Positions 19,128 through 29,134 of a stretch of DNA of 64,000 nucleotides are shown here, in pieces. The stretch covers positions 62,001-126,000 of the forward strand of contig NZ_FYDO01000008.1 of NCBI RefSeq assembly GCF_900187615.1, written 5' to 3'. Below the pieces are notes generated by a model. It was not told the DNA's origin and did not search any database. It saw only the letters and a program-made list of their open reading frames with translations. This stretch comes from Pseudomonas sp. Irchel s3f7 (GTDB taxonomy: Bacteria > Pseudomonadota > Gammaproteobacteria > Pseudomonadales > Pseudomonadaceae). The position numbers and the translations under genes are program-made. Positions within the stretch are counted from its first letter, which is position 1, and each line of letters opens with the position of its first letter.

Positions 19128-19412
19128 ATGAGCGAGCCAACCGATATCGACAACGACGAAGAAGAGTTCGCCGAAAGCACCCTGATCCAGGCCATCGAAA
19201 ACCAGATCGAAAGCGACAATCCGCCAGCGGCCAAGGCAACGTTCAACAAGTTGACCCTGGTGGGTTACGAGCGCGAAGAAATCCTCAATCTGATGGCTCA
19301 CGTTCTGGCGGTAGAAATCGACGCGATCCTCGAAGAAGACCGCGCGTTCAATACCGAATGGTACGAAGCAGCGCTGCGCGCATTGCCAGAATTGCCGCCG
19401 GAAAAGAAGTAA
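19128..19412 (+). CDS. Conserved small acidic protein of unknown function
   Basis: A 94-residue acidic protein (MSEPTDIDNDEEEFAESTLI...) with no membrane segment or motif I recognise. AAGGA lies 7 bases before the ATG at 19128, supporting this start over the upstream frame. Followed by REP sequence. It looks like a real gene by codon usage and ribosome binding site; function unknown. Confidence 0.7.
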   Translation: MSEPTDIDNDEEEFAESTLIQAIENQIESDNPPAAKATFNKLTLVGYEREEILNLMAHVLAVEIDAILEEDRAFNTEWYEAALRALPELPPEKK

Positions 19413-19430
19413 GCATCGACGCGATCACTG

Positions 19431-19540
19431 TGGCGAGGGCGCTTGTCGGAACGCCGCAGCGGCCCCAAAAGCTTTGCGCCTGCTGCGCAGTCGAACGGGG
19501 GCAAGCCCCCTCGCCACAGGCAAGCTCCCTCGCCACAAAA
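19431..19540. repeat. REP-type repeat cluster
   Basis: Several copies of the CTCGCCACA / TGTGGCGAGGG element in both orientations, a common class of Pseudomonas REP sequence, in the gap after the small acidic protein gene. Confidence 0.6.
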
Positions 19541-19742
19541 TGCCTATCCCACACAATTTGTTGCCAATCCGTCCTGCTGCCTGTCAGCCCGCGACTACAC
19601 TGATCCAACCCCAGTGATATGCCTCCCGCCGGGGAACGCTGCCCCCATCGAAAAAACCCTGTCGCGAGCACTGGACATGCCGCGAAAGTGGGCTCACCTT
19701 AGGGGCGCTGTCGTCCAATTCCTAAGAAAGTCTGGAGTCCTT

Positions 19743-19988
19743 ATGTCGCTTACCCCTGAGTTGGTTGCCGAACTGGAAGTCCTCGCACTCTTCAACCTGG
19801 ACAGTTCCCAGGAAGGTTTGAAAATTCATCAGACCGCTGCCCCGAAACACATTGCCGCCGCCAAACGCCTTTTTGAAAAAGAACTGACCGACCAGCCTGA
19901 TGGCGGTTACCTGACCAGCCTGGGTCGTGACGCCGCGCAAAATGTGCAAACCGTGCTGACCATTCTCAACGCCGTAGAAACTGCCTGA
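19743..19988 (+). CDS. TIGR02647 family protein
   Basis: An 81-residue helical protein (MSLTPELVAELEVLALFNLD...) matching the short TIGR02647 family found in Pseudomonas and relatives, described as putative DNA-binding. The ATG at 19743 starts the conserved segment; the frame upstream of it runs through REP-containing sequence. A strong hairpin follows. Confidence 0.75.
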   Translation: MSLTPELVAELEVLALFNLDSSQEGLKIHQTAAPKHIAAAKRLFEKELTDQPDGGYLTSLGRDAAQNVQTVLTILNAVETA

Positions 19989-20002
19989 ATTCCGCCGCAT
20001 CG

Positions 20003-20036
20003 CCCGCGGAAACCCCGTCCCAGGGATTTCCGCGGG
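20003..20036 (+). terminator. Hairpin downstream of the TIGR02647 gene
   Basis: Stem CCCGCGGAAA / TTTCCGCGGG; a T-run occurs only a dozen bases later, so termination is likely but not certain. Confidence 0.55.
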
Positions 20037-20181
20037 CACTCGCCTGACTTTTTGTCGCCAACCGATAGAAATCTGACGTCAGAAAAACAAAATCAGCTTA
20101 AAAGTCCTCGGCTCTAGGCGCTAAACTGCCCCTCATCCGAAGAGCCCCACGTCCGCGCCCTGCGAGCCGGTTTGAGCTGAC

Positions 20182-23028
20182 ATGACCCGCAACCATGAAA
20201 TCCGCCCCGATCTGGACGAGGGAATCGACCGCAAGGTTCTGAGCCAGCTGCGCGCACGCTTTCTGAAACTCAACGAAGGCCGTCTGGGCCGGGCCATGGA
20301 AGGGTTGTCGACCCGCCAGCAAGCAGTCCTGACCCTGCTGCCGCTGTTTTTCCACGTCAATCACCCGTTATTGCCAGGTTACGTTTCGGGCAGCACACCG
20401 GCCGGGCTGTCGAATTTCGAGCCGGACGCCCATCTCCTGGCCGAAGCCCAGCGCCTGACCCGCTCGTTTTCCTACAAGCCACGCCATGGCAGTAATCCGC
20501 CGCGACCGATTCATGGCCTGTTCCTGATGGGCAGCCTTGGCACCCTGGCGCAAGCCGATCAGAGCGACATGGACGTCTGGGTCTGCCACGGATCGGATTT
20601 GAATGAGAGCGAACTCGCGGAGCTGCGCAAAAAATGTCAGCTGCTGGAAGCCTGGGCGGCGAGTCAGGGCGCCGAGGCGCACTTCTTCCTGATCGATCCG
20701 GTGCGCTTCATTCGCGGTGAGCGCGACACCCAGCTGAGTTCGGAAGATTGCGGCACCACCCAGCACTATCTGTTGCTGGACGAGTTTTATCGCACCGCGA
20801 TCTGGCTGGCCGGGCGTACGCCGATCTGGTGGCTGGTGCCGGTCTACGAAGAGTCAAATTACGACCGTTACACCCACACCCTGATTTCCAAACGTTTCAT
20901 CCGCGCCGACGAAACCTTGGACCTGGGGCATCTGGCGTTCATACCACCCGGCGAATTTATCGGCGCGGGGCTCTGGCAACTGTTCAAGGGCATCGAATCG
21001 CCCTACAAGTCGGTGCTCAAGCTGTTGCTGACCGAGGTTTACGCCAGCGAACACCCGAGGGTTCATTGCCTGAGCCTGCGCTTCAAGCAAGCGGTGTTTG
21101 CCAACCATCTCGACCTCGACGAACTCGACCCGTACGTCGTGGTTTACCGGCGCATCGAGGAATACCTCATTGCCCGCAATGAACCCGAACGATTGGAGTT
21201 GGTGCGCCGTGCGCTGTATCTGAAGGTCAATCGCAAACTGACCGGCACCAGCGGTCGAACCCAGGGCTGGCAACGCGCGTTGCTTGAACGGTTGGCGCGT
21301 GAATGGCATTGGGACCAACGGCAACTGGCCTTGCTCGACAGTCGCAGCCAGTGGAAAGTCCGCCAGGTCGGCGCTGAGCGGCGGGCCTTGGTCAGCGAAC
21401 TGAATTACAGCTACCGCTTCCTGACTCAGTTCGCCCGCAACGAACAAACGGTCAGCCGGATCAACAAACGCGATCTCAGTATCCTGGGGCGACGCCTGTA
21501 TGCCGCGTTCGAGCGCAAGGCCGGCAAAGTCGAAATCATCAACCCCGGCATTGCTCCGGACCTGGCCGAAGATACCCTGACGCTGGTGCACGCGCCGAAC
21601 AAAAAAGAGCCGGGGCAAGATCAATGGGGTTTGTATAACGGCAGCCTGACAGCACTGGAATGGGAGCATTTCGCGCCGATCAAACGCAGCCGCCATTTGC
21701 TGGAGCTGCTGACCTGGTGCCACCGCAACGGCGTGATCGACAGCAGCACCCGCCTGGCTCTGCACCCCGGCACCAGCGACTTGAGCGAGTTCGAATTGTT
21801 CAACTTGCTCGGCAGCCTCCAGCAGTCCATCGCTCTGCCCCTGGCCACTGTCGCGGAGGAACCACTGCTGCGGGCCAGCGTGCCAAGCGAAGTGCTGATT
21901 CTGGTCAACATCGGGATCGATCCGCTCAAGCATCACCGCGACCTGAACATCCTGATGACCACCGAACGCACCGACTCCCTGAGTTATGCCGGTGTCAGGG
22001 AAAACCTCGTACTGACCCTGGATCAGGTCACGCTCAACAGCTGGAACGAAGTGCTGGTCAGCCGCTACGACGGTCCCCACGCTCTGCTCGACTGCCTGTG
22101 CGACTACCTCAACAACCTGCCAGTCGGATCACAACGACCGAAGCTGCGGGTGCGTTGCTTCTGCCACAACCGCGCGCAATTCATCGCGCAACGCGTGGAA
22201 GAAATTCTCGAGAACGCGCAGAACCTGCTGCTGAGCCAGCTCAATCACCGTTACCTGATCCAGGTCCAACAGCATTACCACGTGCTGGAACTGGTGCCCG
22301 GCCAGGTGAAGCACATGGCCTTGGCCACGTTACCGGCGCTGGTCGAGTATCTGGGCGAAGAACGGCAGCGGTTCAGTCCGCTGCACCTGGATCCGAATGC
22401 GCTGGAAGACCACGACCTCGCGCTGTTCCTGCCGACAGGTCAGCCGGAATGCATTCAAGTGTTCTACCGGGTCAATGAAGATCAGGCCGATGTGTACGTG
22501 CTGGATGAATTCAATGCCCTGTGGCAGCAACGTTTGCCCTGGCACGACGAACAAAGCCTGCTGGTGCCGCTGCAGCGCTTCCTGCAATCGATCCAGTATC
22601 GGCGCGAAGCCTCGTTGCCAATGGAAACAACCCAGCCCCTGAACCTGGACACGTTGTATTGCCAACTGTTGCCGTCGGGTCCGGGACGGGCACGCCGGAT
22701 TGAAGCCCGACCTACACCGCAAACCCCGGTCAATAAACCGTTCTACGATGTCCAGGCGATCATCGGCAAGGCCGCACCCGATCAGGTGCAGGTCACGCTG
22801 TATTGCAATCAACGGGAGTTTTCGGAGCTTGAGCACGGCGGCCAGCTGTTCAGCGTGGTCGCCCGGGAAATCGTCGGGCAGCGCCGGGAAACCGAACGCT
22901 ACCGCTGCTACATCACCGATCTCGACCTGTCAGGCCTGCTCGGTGATGCGCAAAGTTCCACTCATTTGTACTTGAGATACAAAGCCGACCTGGAGCGCGC
23001 ACTGAACGAGGCGCTCGATCAGGTCTGA
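20182..23028 (+). CDS. cyaA: Class I adenylate cyclase
   Basis: A 948-residue class I (enterobacterial-type) adenylate cyclase. The N-terminal catalytic part contains FLMGSLGTLAQADQSDMDVW, the GS...D.D nucleotidyltransferase signature that binds ATP and metal. The long C-terminal part is regulatory. It makes cAMP for Vfr/CRP signalling. The start at 20182 (MTRNHEIRPDLDEGIDRKVL) is consistent with family length. A perfect 10-base palindrome CTGACGTCAG lies about 100 bases upstream; its meaning is unknown. Confidence 0.95.
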   Translation: MTRNHEIRPDLDEGIDRKVLSQLRARFLKLNEGRLGRAMEGLSTRQQAVLTLLPLFFHVNHPLLPGYVSGSTPAGLSNFEPDAHLLAEAQRLTRSFSYKPRHGSNPPRPIHGLFLMGSLGTLAQADQSDMDVWVCHGSDLNESELAELRKKCQLLEAWAASQGAEAHFFLIDPVRFIRGERDTQLSSEDCGTTQHYLLLDEFYRTAIWLAGRTPIWWLVPVYEESNYDRYTHTLISKRFIRADETLDLGHLAFIPPGEFIGAGLWQLFKGIESPYKSVLKLLLTEVYASEHPRVHCLSLRFKQAVFANHLDLDELDPYVVVYRRIEEYLIARNEPERLELVRRALYLKVNRKLTGTSGRTQGWQRALLERLAREWHWDQRQLALLDSRSQWKVRQVGAERRALVSELNYSYRFLTQFARNEQTVSRINKRDLSILGRRLYAAFERKAGKVEIINPGIAPDLAEDTLTLVHAPNKKEPGQDQWGLYNGSLTALEWEHFAPIKRSRHLLELLTWCHRNGVIDSSTRLALHPGTSDLSEFELFNLLGSLQQSIALPLATVAEEPLLRASVPSEVLILVNIGIDPLKHHRDLNILMTTERTDSLSYAGVRENLVLTLDQVTLNSWNEVLVSRYDGPHALLDCLCDYLNNLPVGSQRPKLRVRCFCHNRAQFIAQRVEEILENAQNLLLSQLNHRYLIQVQQHYHVLELVPGQVKHMALATLPALVEYLGEERQRFSPLHLDPNALEDHDLALFLPTGQPECIQVFYRVNEDQADVYVLDEFNALWQQRLPWHDEQSLLVPLQRFLQSIQYRREASLPMETTQPLNLDTLYCQLLPSGPGRARRIEARPTPQTPVNKPFYDVQAIIGKAAPDQVQVTLYCNQREFSELEHGGQLFSVVAREIVGQRRETERYRCYITDLDLSGLLGDAQSSTHLYLRYKADLERALNEALDQV

Positions 23029-23033
23029 CGGGG

Positions 23034-23444
23034 TCATTCCGGGAAGTCGCCACCATTGGCCGGTTGCGATTCGACTTCCAGCAAGGTCAGCTTCAGGGTC
23101 TTGCCACCGGGAGCCGGCCAGTCGATGTGCTGACCGACCTTCAGACCCAGCAGCGCACTGCCGACAGGCGCCAGAATGGATATCTTGCCTTCGTCGGCGT
23201 TGGCATCCTTCGGGTAGACCAGCGTCAGGTGATAGTCCTTGCCGCTGCCTTCTTCACGGCAATGCACCCGGGAGTTCATGGTCACGACATCGGCGGGCAC
23301 TTCATCGTGTCCGACCACCGTATCGGCGCGATCCAGTTCGGTTTGCAACGCGATAACGCCCGGCAGCGTGTCGTCCAGGCTGTCGATCAGGCGCTCCAGA
23401 CGTTGTACGTCCAGACGGGTAAGGGTGATGGAAGGTGCGGTCAT
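23034..23444 (-). CDS. rnk: Rnk, nucleoside diphosphate kinase regulator
   Basis: A 136-residue protein with an N-terminal coiled region and a C-terminal GreA/B-type FKBP-like domain (ISILAPVGSALLGLKVGQ). Rnk binds RNA polymerase near the secondary channel and was first described as affecting nucleoside diphosphate kinase and alginate levels. The start at 23444 gives the family N-terminus (MTAPSITLTRLDVQRLERLI). Convergent with cyaA, 5 bases apart. Confidence 0.9.
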   Translation of the reverse strand: MTAPSITLTRLDVQRLERLIDSLDDTLPGVIALQTELDRADTVVGHDEVPADVVTMNSRVHCREEGSGKDYHLTLVYPKDANADEGKISILAPVGSALLGLKVGQHIDWPAPGGKTLKLTLLEVESQPANGGDFPE

Positions 23445-23481
23445 GATCAGGGCAGACTCCTTTCTTCTGCACGAAAAAAGC

Positions 23482-23510
23482 AAAACCCCGCCAGAAGAAG
23501 GCGGGGTTTT
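23482..23510 (-). terminator. Rho-independent terminator after the DUF1289 gene
   Basis: Perfect stem AAAACCCCGCC / GGCGGGGTTTT with flanking runs, between the DUF1289 gene and rnk. Confidence 0.82.
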
Positions 23511-23570
23511 CACGAGCCTCGATGGGTTGAGGCGTATCCGGACACTATCACAGCTCAAAAAATATACAAG

Positions 23571-23795
23571 TCATGGCCCGGAGCCCTGTTTGCGCTGCGA
23601 AGCCTGCGCGCAAATCACCCGACGACGCGCATCATCAGCCGAGCGCCATTCGCGAATGTCTTCGACATGACGAAAGCAGCCCAGGCAGACTTTCTGCTCA
23701 TCCAGCCGACACACACCGCTGCACGGCGACGGGACCGCCGGGCTGACATTGCTGTAGAGCGGCTTGGGCGGGCGGGCGGGTGCTGGCTGGGTCAC
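23571..23795 (-). CDS. DUF1289 family protein
   Basis: A 74-residue protein with the DUF1289 cysteine pattern SPCSGVCRLD...KVCLGCFRH (C-x3-C-x7-C-x2-C), likely metal-binding; function unknown. I place the start at GTG 23795, four bases after the cyaY stop (23800), because the longer open frame to 23933 is antisense-like and overlaps cyaY. It would be co-transcribed with cyaY. Confidence 0.75.
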   Translation of the reverse strand: MTQPAPARPPKPLYSNVSPAVPSPCSGVCRLDEQKVCLGCFRHVEDIREWRSADDARRRVICAQASQRKQGSGP

Positions 23796-23799
23796 GATC

Positions 23800-24132
23800 T
23801 CACAGGCCTTCGAAATCGAGCTCGACGTCAGCCTGTTGCTTGACGATGCGCTCGAGCATTTCGCCCAGTTGCTCTTCGCTCTTGTCACACATCCAGCGCT
23901 CGCTTTCTGCGTCGTAGTCGAAGTGGAAACCACCGGACACGGCTGCCAGCCAAAGCTGACGCAGCGGCTCCTGGCGGCTGAAGATCAACTGGCTGCCGTT
24001 TTCGAACTTGACGGTCAGCACACCGGCCGAACTTTCCAGATCGACATCCAGGTCGCTGTCGTCAAAGATGTCTTCCAGCTTTTCCTGGGTTTCATCGACC
24101 AGATCGTGGAAACGGGCTTCAGTCAAACTCAT
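23800..24132 (-). CDS. cyaY: CyaY, bacterial frataxin
   Basis: A 110-residue frataxin (MSLTEARFHDLVDETQEKLE...), with the acidic first helix that binds iron and the conserved strand motif QLWLAAVSGGFHF. It modulates iron-sulfur cluster assembly by IscS. The start at 24132 is canonical. Confidence 0.92.
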   Translation of the reverse strand: MSLTEARFHDLVDETQEKLEDIFDDSDLDVDLESSAGVLTVKFENGSQLIFSRQEPLRQLWLAAVSGGFHFDYDAESERWMCDKSEEQLGEMLERIVKQQADVELDFEGL

Positions 24133-24341
24133 TGCGGCAACCTCAAAAATTGTCTGATCAGGCTCAAGCGCCGCAAGATACGGGCGAGTCTTGTCGATTG
24201 CAAAGAATAACGACCTGTGGGATTGCATCCTGCCGACCAACATCAAGCCAAGCCCCGCCGGACGGGTGGGCCGTTGCATAGGCAAGCTGTCGGGTGGCCG
24301 GTATACTCCGGCGCAATTAATGCATTTTCAAGGATTTCGCC

Positions 24342-24518
24342 ATGAAGCGCCTGATCTCTTCCCTTGCTGCGCTCGTCGCGGTTGCCTGTCTCTTGTCGGC
24401 TTGTGGTCAAAAAGGCCCGCTGTACCTGCCCGACGAGAACATGGACCCTGTCGAGCAGGCCAAATCGTCGCAACAGCAGCCTGCTTCCAAGGCACACAAG
24501 CACGACGTCTACCAATAA
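24342..24518 (+). CDS. lptM: LptM/LppL small lipoprotein
   Basis: A 58-residue lipoprotein: signal peptide MKRLISSLAALVAVACLLSA with lipobox LSAC (Cys at residue 21), then GQKGPLYLP, the diagnostic YifL/LptM motif. LptM assists maturation of the LptD/E lipopolysaccharide translocon. AAGGA lies before the ATG. First gene of the lptM-lysA-dapF-DUF484-xerC-HAD operon. Confidence 0.9.
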   Translation: MKRLISSLAALVAVACLLSACGQKGPLYLPDENMDPVEQAKSSQQQPASKAHKHDVYQ

Positions 24519-24527
24519 GGGAACATC

Positions 24528-25775
24528 ATGGACGCTTTTAACTACCGTGACGGTGAATTGTTCGCGGAAGGTGTTGCCCTGTCTGCCATCGCCGAGCGCT
24601 TTGGTACACCGACCTACGTTTACTCGCGCGCGCACATCGAAGCCCAATACCTGGCTTACGCCGATGCGTTGGCCGGCATGCCGCACCTGGTGTGCTTTGC
24701 GGTCAAGGCCAACTCCAACCTGGGCGTACTGAATGTCCTGGCGCGTTTGGGCGCCGGTTTCGACATTGTCTCCCGTGGTGAGCTGGAACGCGTACTGGCC
24801 GCTGGCGGCAGCGCCGACAAGATCGTGTTCTCCGGTGTCGGCAAGACCCGTGACGACATGCGTCGCGCCCTGGAAGTCGGTGTGCACTGCTTCAACGTCG
24901 AATCCACCGACGAGCTCGAACGCCTGCAAGTGGTCGCCGCCGAACTGGGCGTTCGCGCGCCGATCTCGCTGCGCGTGAACCCGGACGTCGATGCCGGCAC
25001 CCACCCGTACATTTCCACCGGTCTCAAAGAGAACAAGTTCGGCATCGCCATCGCTGACGCCGAAGACGTGTACGTACGTGCTGCGCAATTGCCGAACCTG
25101 GAAGTGGTCGGTGTCGATTGCCACATCGGTTCGCAACTGACCACCCTGCCGCCGTTCATCGATGCCCTCGACCGCCTGCTGGGCCTGGTCGACCGCCTCG
25201 GCGATTGCGGCATCTATCTGCGCCACATCGATCTCGGTGGTGGCCTGGGTGTGCGTTACAAAGACGAAGAGCCGCCACTGGCTGCCGACTACATCAAAGC
25301 TGTGCGCGAGCGTCTCGACGGTCGCGACCTGGCGCTGGTGTTCGAACCGGGCCGCTTCATCGTCGCCAATGCCGGCGTGCTGCTGACCCAGGTCGAGTAC
25401 CTCAAGCACACCGAGCACAAAGATTTCGCCATCGTCGATGCGGCCATGAACGACCTGATCCGCCCGGCGCTGTATCAAGCCTGGATGGACGTCACTGCCG
25501 TGCGCCCGCGCACCACCGCTGCCCGCGCCTACGACATCGTCGGCCCGATCTGCGAGACCGGCGACTTCCTGGCCAAGGACCGTCAGCTCGCGCTGGAAGA
25601 AGGCGATCTGCTGGCCGTGCATTCGGCCGGCGCCTATGGGTTTGTCATGAGTTCCAACTACAACACCCGTGGCCGTGCCGCTGAAGTGTTGGTGGACGGT
25701 GATCAGGCAATCGAAGTGCGTCGCCGTGAAACGGTAGCCGAGTTGTTTGCTGGCGAAAGCCTGCTGCCGGAGTAA
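24528..25775 (+). CDS. lysA: Diaminopimelate decarboxylase
   Basis: A 415-residue PLP-dependent alanine-racemase-fold enzyme that makes lysine from meso-diaminopimelate. The PLP lysine is in FAVKANSNLGVL (about residue 60); the glycine-rich phosphate site is HIDLGGGLGVRY; the second active-site motif is GPICETGDFL. Starts 9 bases after lptM and is followed 3 bases later by dapF. Confidence 0.96.
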   Translation: MDAFNYRDGELFAEGVALSAIAERFGTPTYVYSRAHIEAQYLAYADALAGMPHLVCFAVKANSNLGVLNVLARLGAGFDIVSRGELERVLAAGGSADKIVFSGVGKTRDDMRRALEVGVHCFNVESTDELERLQVVAAELGVRAPISLRVNPDVDAGTHPYISTGLKENKFGIAIADAEDVYVRAAQLPNLEVVGVDCHIGSQLTTLPPFIDALDRLLGLVDRLGDCGIYLRHIDLGGGLGVRYKDEEPPLAADYIKAVRERLDGRDLALVFEPGRFIVANAGVLLTQVEYLKHTEHKDFAIVDAAMNDLIRPALYQAWMDVTAVRPRTTAARAYDIVGPICETGDFLAKDRQLALEEGDLLAVHSAGAYGFVMSSNYNTRGRAAEVLVDGDQAIEVRRRETVAELFAGESLLPE

Positions 25776-25778
25776 GCC

Positions 25779-26609
25779 ATGCTGCTGCGTTTTACCAAAA
25801 TGCACGGCCTGGGCAATGACTTCATGGTCCTCGACCTGGTCAGCCAGCACGCGCATATTTTGCCCAAGCATGCCAAGCAATGGGGCGATCGGCACACCGG
25901 CATCGGTTTCGACCAGTTGCTGATCGTCGAAGCACCGAGCAACCCGGACGTGGATTTCCGCTATCGGATCTTCAACTCCGACGGTTCCGAAGTGGAGCAA
26001 TGCGGCAATGGTGCGCGTTGTTTCGCCCGCTTCGTACTCGACAAGCGCCTGACCGCAAAACGGCAGATCCGCGTCGAGACCAAAAGCGGCGTCATCGAAC
26101 TGGATGTGCGCAACGACGGCCAGATCAGCGTCAACATGGGCGCCCCGCGCCTGGTACCGGCGGATATTCCGTTCCAGGCACCGGAGCAGGCCCTGAGCTA
26201 TCAGCTCGATGTCGCCGGCACAACGGTCGACCTGGCCGCCGTGTCCATGGGCAACCCCCATGCCGTGGTGCGGGTCAGCGACATCAACAATGCACCGGTG
26301 CATGAACTGGGGCCGAAAATCGAACATCACCCGCGCTTCCCGGCGCGGGTCAATGTCGGTTTTCTCCAGGTCATCGACCGCAACCGTGCGCAGCTGCGTG
26401 TCTGGGAGCGCGGGGCCGGGGAAACCCAGGCCTGCGGAACCGGTGCCTGCGCCGCTGCAGTGGCTGCGATCAGCCAGGGGTGGATGGATTCGCCGCTATT
26501 GATCGACCTGCCCGGCGGGCGTCTGTCCATCGAATGGGCAGGCCCTGGCCAACCGGTGATGATGACCGGCCCGGCAGTCCGCGTATATGAAGGACAAGTG
26601 CGTCTTTGA
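25779..26609 (+). CDS. dapF: Diaminopimelate epimerase
   Basis: A 276-residue cofactor-independent epimerase interconverting LL- and meso-DAP. Both catalytic cysteines are present, in [12 protein letters not shown] and [15 protein letters not shown]-terminus [11 protein letters not shown] is diagnostic. In the operon with lysA. Confidence 0.96.
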   Translation: MLLRFTKMHGLGNDFMVLDLVSQHAHILPKHAKQWGDRHTGIGFDQLLIVEAPSNPDVDFRYRIFNSDGSEVEQCGNGARCFARFVLDKRLTAKRQIRVETKSGVIELDVRNDGQISVNMGAPRLVPADIPFQAPEQALSYQLDVAGTTVDLAAVSMGNPHAVVRVSDINNAPVHELGPKIEHHPRFPARVNVGFLQVIDRNRAQLRVWERGAGETQACGTGACAAAVAAISQGWMDSPLLIDLPGGRLSIEWAGPGQPVMMTGPAVRVYEGQVRL

Positions 26610-26622
26610 GTGAGCGAAATCC

Positions 26623-27348
26623 ATGACCGATAAGCCTCAGGCACCCGCACAACAAGCCGACGAATCAGCGTCCGAGAACCTGGAGGCGGCGGCTGTTGCC
26701 GCGTACCTCGAGGCTCATCCGGATTTCTTCGTCGAGCACGAAGAACTGCTTCCGGCGATGCGCATCCCCCATCGGCGCGGTGACACCATATCGCTGGTGG
26801 AGCGCCAGATGACCATTCTGCGCGACCGCAACATTGAGCTGCGTCATCGCCTTTCGCACTTGATGGATGTGGCCCGCGACAACGACCGCCTGTTCGAAAA
26901 GACCCGTCGCCTGATCCTCGCGTTGATGGATGCTGCCAGCCTGGAAGACGTGGTGATTTGCGTCGAAGACAGCCTGCGCCAGGACTTCCAGGTGCCCTTT
27001 GTCAGCCTCATCCTGCTCGGCGACAACGCCATGCCGGTGGGCCGCTGGGCCACCCACGCCGAAGCACAAGTAGCCATCGGCGGCTTGCTCACCGAAGACA
27101 AAAGCGTCAGCGGCAGCCTGCGCGAGCATGAACTGGACTTCCTGTTCGGCGAAGAGCAGCGCAAGCAGATCGGTTCCACCGCCGTCGTCGCCATCAGCCA
27201 TCAAGGCATCCACGGCATCCTGGCCATCGCCAGTCGTGACCCGCAGCACTACAAAAGCTCGGTCGGCACCTTGTTCCTGAGTTACATCGCCGAAGTCATG
27301 GGCCGCGTGCTGCCACGGGTCAACAGCTCCCTGCGCTCGGTACGCTGA
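26623..27348 (+). CDS. DUF484 family protein
   Basis: A 241-residue protein with an N-terminal coiled helix ([20 protein letters not shown]) and a GAF-like C-terminal domain. DUF484 genes usually sit between dapF and xerC in gammaproteobacteria. The function is not established; a link to chromosome segregation or cell-wall supply would be guesswork from context. Confidence 0.85.
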   Translation: MTDKPQAPAQQADESASENLEAAAVAAYLEAHPDFFVEHEELLPAMRIPHRRGDTISLVERQMTILRDRNIELRHRLSHLMDVARDNDRLFEKTRRLILALMDAASLEDVVICVEDSLRQDFQVPFVSLILLGDNAMPVGRWATHAEAQVAIGGLLTEDKSVSGSLREHELDFLFGEEQRKQIGSTAVVAISHQGIHGILAIASRDPQHYKSSVGTLFLSYIAEVMGRVLPRVNSSLRSVR

Positions 27349-27350
27349 GC

Positions 27351-28250
27351 ATGGAACGGCAACTGGACGCTTACTGCGAACACCTGCGCAGTGAGCGGCA
27401 GGTGTCGCCGCACACGCTGTCGGCCTACCGCCGCGACCTCGACAAAGTGCTGGGCTGGTGCGTCAAACAGAACATCGACAGCTGGACAGCGCTCGACATC
27501 CAGCGCCTGCGCAGCCTGATCGCCCGCCTTCACGCCCAAGGTCAATCGTCCCGCAGCCTGGCGCGCTTGCTGTCGGCCGTTCGCGGGCTCTATCACTACC
27601 TGAACCGCGAAGGCCTGTGCGACCACGACCCGGCCAACGGCCTCGCGCCGCCGAAAGGCGAACGACGCTTGCCGAAAACCCTCGACACCGACCGCGCACT
27701 GCAACTGCTGGAAGGGGGTGTGGAGGATGACTTTCTGGCTCGCCGGGATCAGGCGATTCTGGAGTTGTTCTACTCCTCGGGCCTGCGCCTGTCTGAGCTG
27801 ACGGGGCTCAACCTCGATCAACTCGATCTTGCTGACGGTATGGTCCAGGTGCTCGGCAAGGGCAGCAAGACCCGGTTGCTGCCTGTTGGCAAAAAGGCTC
27901 GCGAGGCGCTGGAGCAGTGGCTGCCACTGCGGGCCATGGCCAATCCGGCGGACGATGCGGTGTTTATCAGCCAGCAAGGCCGGCGTCTCGGCCCGCGGGC
28001 GATTCAGGTGCGGGTCAAGGCTGCCGGTGAACGCGAACTGGGGCAAAACCTGCACCCGCACATGTTGCGGCACTCCTTCGCCAGCCATTTGCTGGAGTCC
28101 TCCCAGGACCTGCGTGCGGTACAGGAACTGCTCGGCCACTCGGACATCAAGACCACCCAGATTTACACCCACCTGGACTTCCAGCATCTGGCCACGGTCT
28201 ACGACAGCGCCCATCCACGGGCCAAACGCATTAAGGGCGACGATTCATGA
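27351..28250 (+). CDS. xerC: XerC tyrosine recombinase
   Basis: A 299-residue tyrosine recombinase that resolves chromosome dimers at dif with XerD. Catalytic residues are visible: Arg in [12 protein letters not shown], Lys in [12 protein letters not shown], His/Arg in [12 protein letters not shown], His in [11 protein letters not shown] and the nucleophile Tyr in TQIYTHLD. It starts two bases after the DUF484 stop and overlaps the next gene by 4. Confidence 0.95.
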   Translation: MERQLDAYCEHLRSERQVSPHTLSAYRRDLDKVLGWCVKQNIDSWTALDIQRLRSLIARLHAQGQSSRSLARLLSAVRGLYHYLNREGLCDHDPANGLAPPKGERRLPKTLDTDRALQLLEGGVEDDFLARRDQAILELFYSSGLRLSELTGLNLDQLDLADGMVQVLGKGSKTRLLPVGKKAREALEQWLPLRAMANPADDAVFISQQGRRLGPRAIQVRVKAAGERELGQNLHPHMLRHSFASHLLESSQDLRAVQELLGHSDIKTTQIYTHLDFQHLATVYDSAHPRAKRIKGDDS

Positions 28251-28963
28251 GCATTCAGTTGATCACCTTCGACCTCGACGACACCCTGTGGGACACCGCC
28301 CCGGTCATCGTCAGCGCCGAAGCCGTTTTGCGTGAATGGCTGACCGAGCACGCACCCAATCTGGGGGCGGTGCCGGTAGAGCATCTGTGGTCGATCCGCG
28401 AACGGGTGCTGGCTAACGAACCGAGCCTCAAGCACCGCATCAGTGCGCTGCGTCGCCGGGTCTTGTTCCACGCGCTGGAAGGCGCTGGCTACGGACATGG
28501 CGAGGCGTCGGATCTGGCGGACAAGAGCTTTGAAGTGTTCCTGCATGCCCGGCATCAACTGGACATCTTCCCCGAGGTACAACCGACCCTGGAAGCGCTG
28601 GCCAACCATTACGCCCTCGGCGTGGTCACCAACGGCAACGCCGATGTGCGTCGCCTGGGACTGGCGGATTACTTCAAGTTTGCGCTGTGCGCCGAAGACA
28701 TCGGCATCGCCAAACCCGATGCACGACTGTTCCATGAGGCTCTGCAACGCGGAGGTGCAACGGCCGAAACGGCGGTGCACATCGGCGATCATCCCGGTGA
28801 CGACATTGCCGGTGCGCAGCAGGCTGGATTGCGGGCGATCTGGTTCAACCCGGCGGGGAAGGTCTGGGAAGCGGACCGGTTACCAGACGCAGAAATCCGC
28901 AGTTTGACCGAGTTGCCGACACTGTTAACGCGATGGAATACCGGCGCAACATCGAATCTGTAG
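28247..28963 (+). CDS. HAD-superfamily hydrolase (YigB-like)
   Basis: A 238-residue HAD phosphatase with motif [13 protein letters not shown], motif II VTNGN, the Lys in [11 protein letters not shown] and motif [11 protein letters not shown]. In E. coli the gene in this position (yigB, after xerC) encodes an FMN phosphatase; that assignment is by synteny and family. Start overlaps the xerC stop (ATGA). Confidence 0.87.
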   Translation: MSIQLITFDLDDTLWDTAPVIVSAEAVLREWLTEHAPNLGAVPVEHLWSIRERVLANEPSLKHRISALRRRVLFHALEGAGYGHGEASDLADKSFEVFLHARHQLDIFPEVQPTLEALANHYALGVVTNGNADVRRLGLADYFKFALCAEDIGIAKPDARLFHEALQRGGATAETAVHIGDHPGDDIAGAQQAGLRAIWFNPAGKVWEADRLPDAEIRSLTELPTLLTRWNTGATSNL

Positions 28964-29049
28964 GAGCCGGCTTGCTGGCGATTGCGCTTTATCATTCAAC
29001 ATCGATATAGACTGACTTGTTGCCATCGCCAGCAAGCCGGCTCCTACAG
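28961..29049. repeat. REP-type palindrome pair
   Basis: CTGTAGGAGCCGGCTTGCTG at the left and its reverse complement at the right flank a ~45-base spacer, a typical paired REP (REPIN-like) arrangement. It follows the HAD gene stop directly. Confidence 0.75.
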
Positions 29050-29086
29050 AAATTGCGTCAGGCCTGAGGGTTTTGTTTCAGGCACG

Positions 29087-29115
29087 AAAAAGCCCGCAGC
29101 GACGGCGGGCTTTTT
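29087..29115 (-). terminator. Terminator of sutA
   Basis: Stem AAAAAGCCCGC / GCGGGCTTTTT; T-runs on both sides. 20 bases past the sutA stop. Confidence 0.83.
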
Positions 29116-29134
29116 CAGCAAGCAGAAAGCAGGC

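Noticed and set aside
24243..26330. 695-codon minus-strand frame opposite lysA and dapF
   Set aside because: Covers two certain genes on the other strand and has no ribosome binding site or domain.
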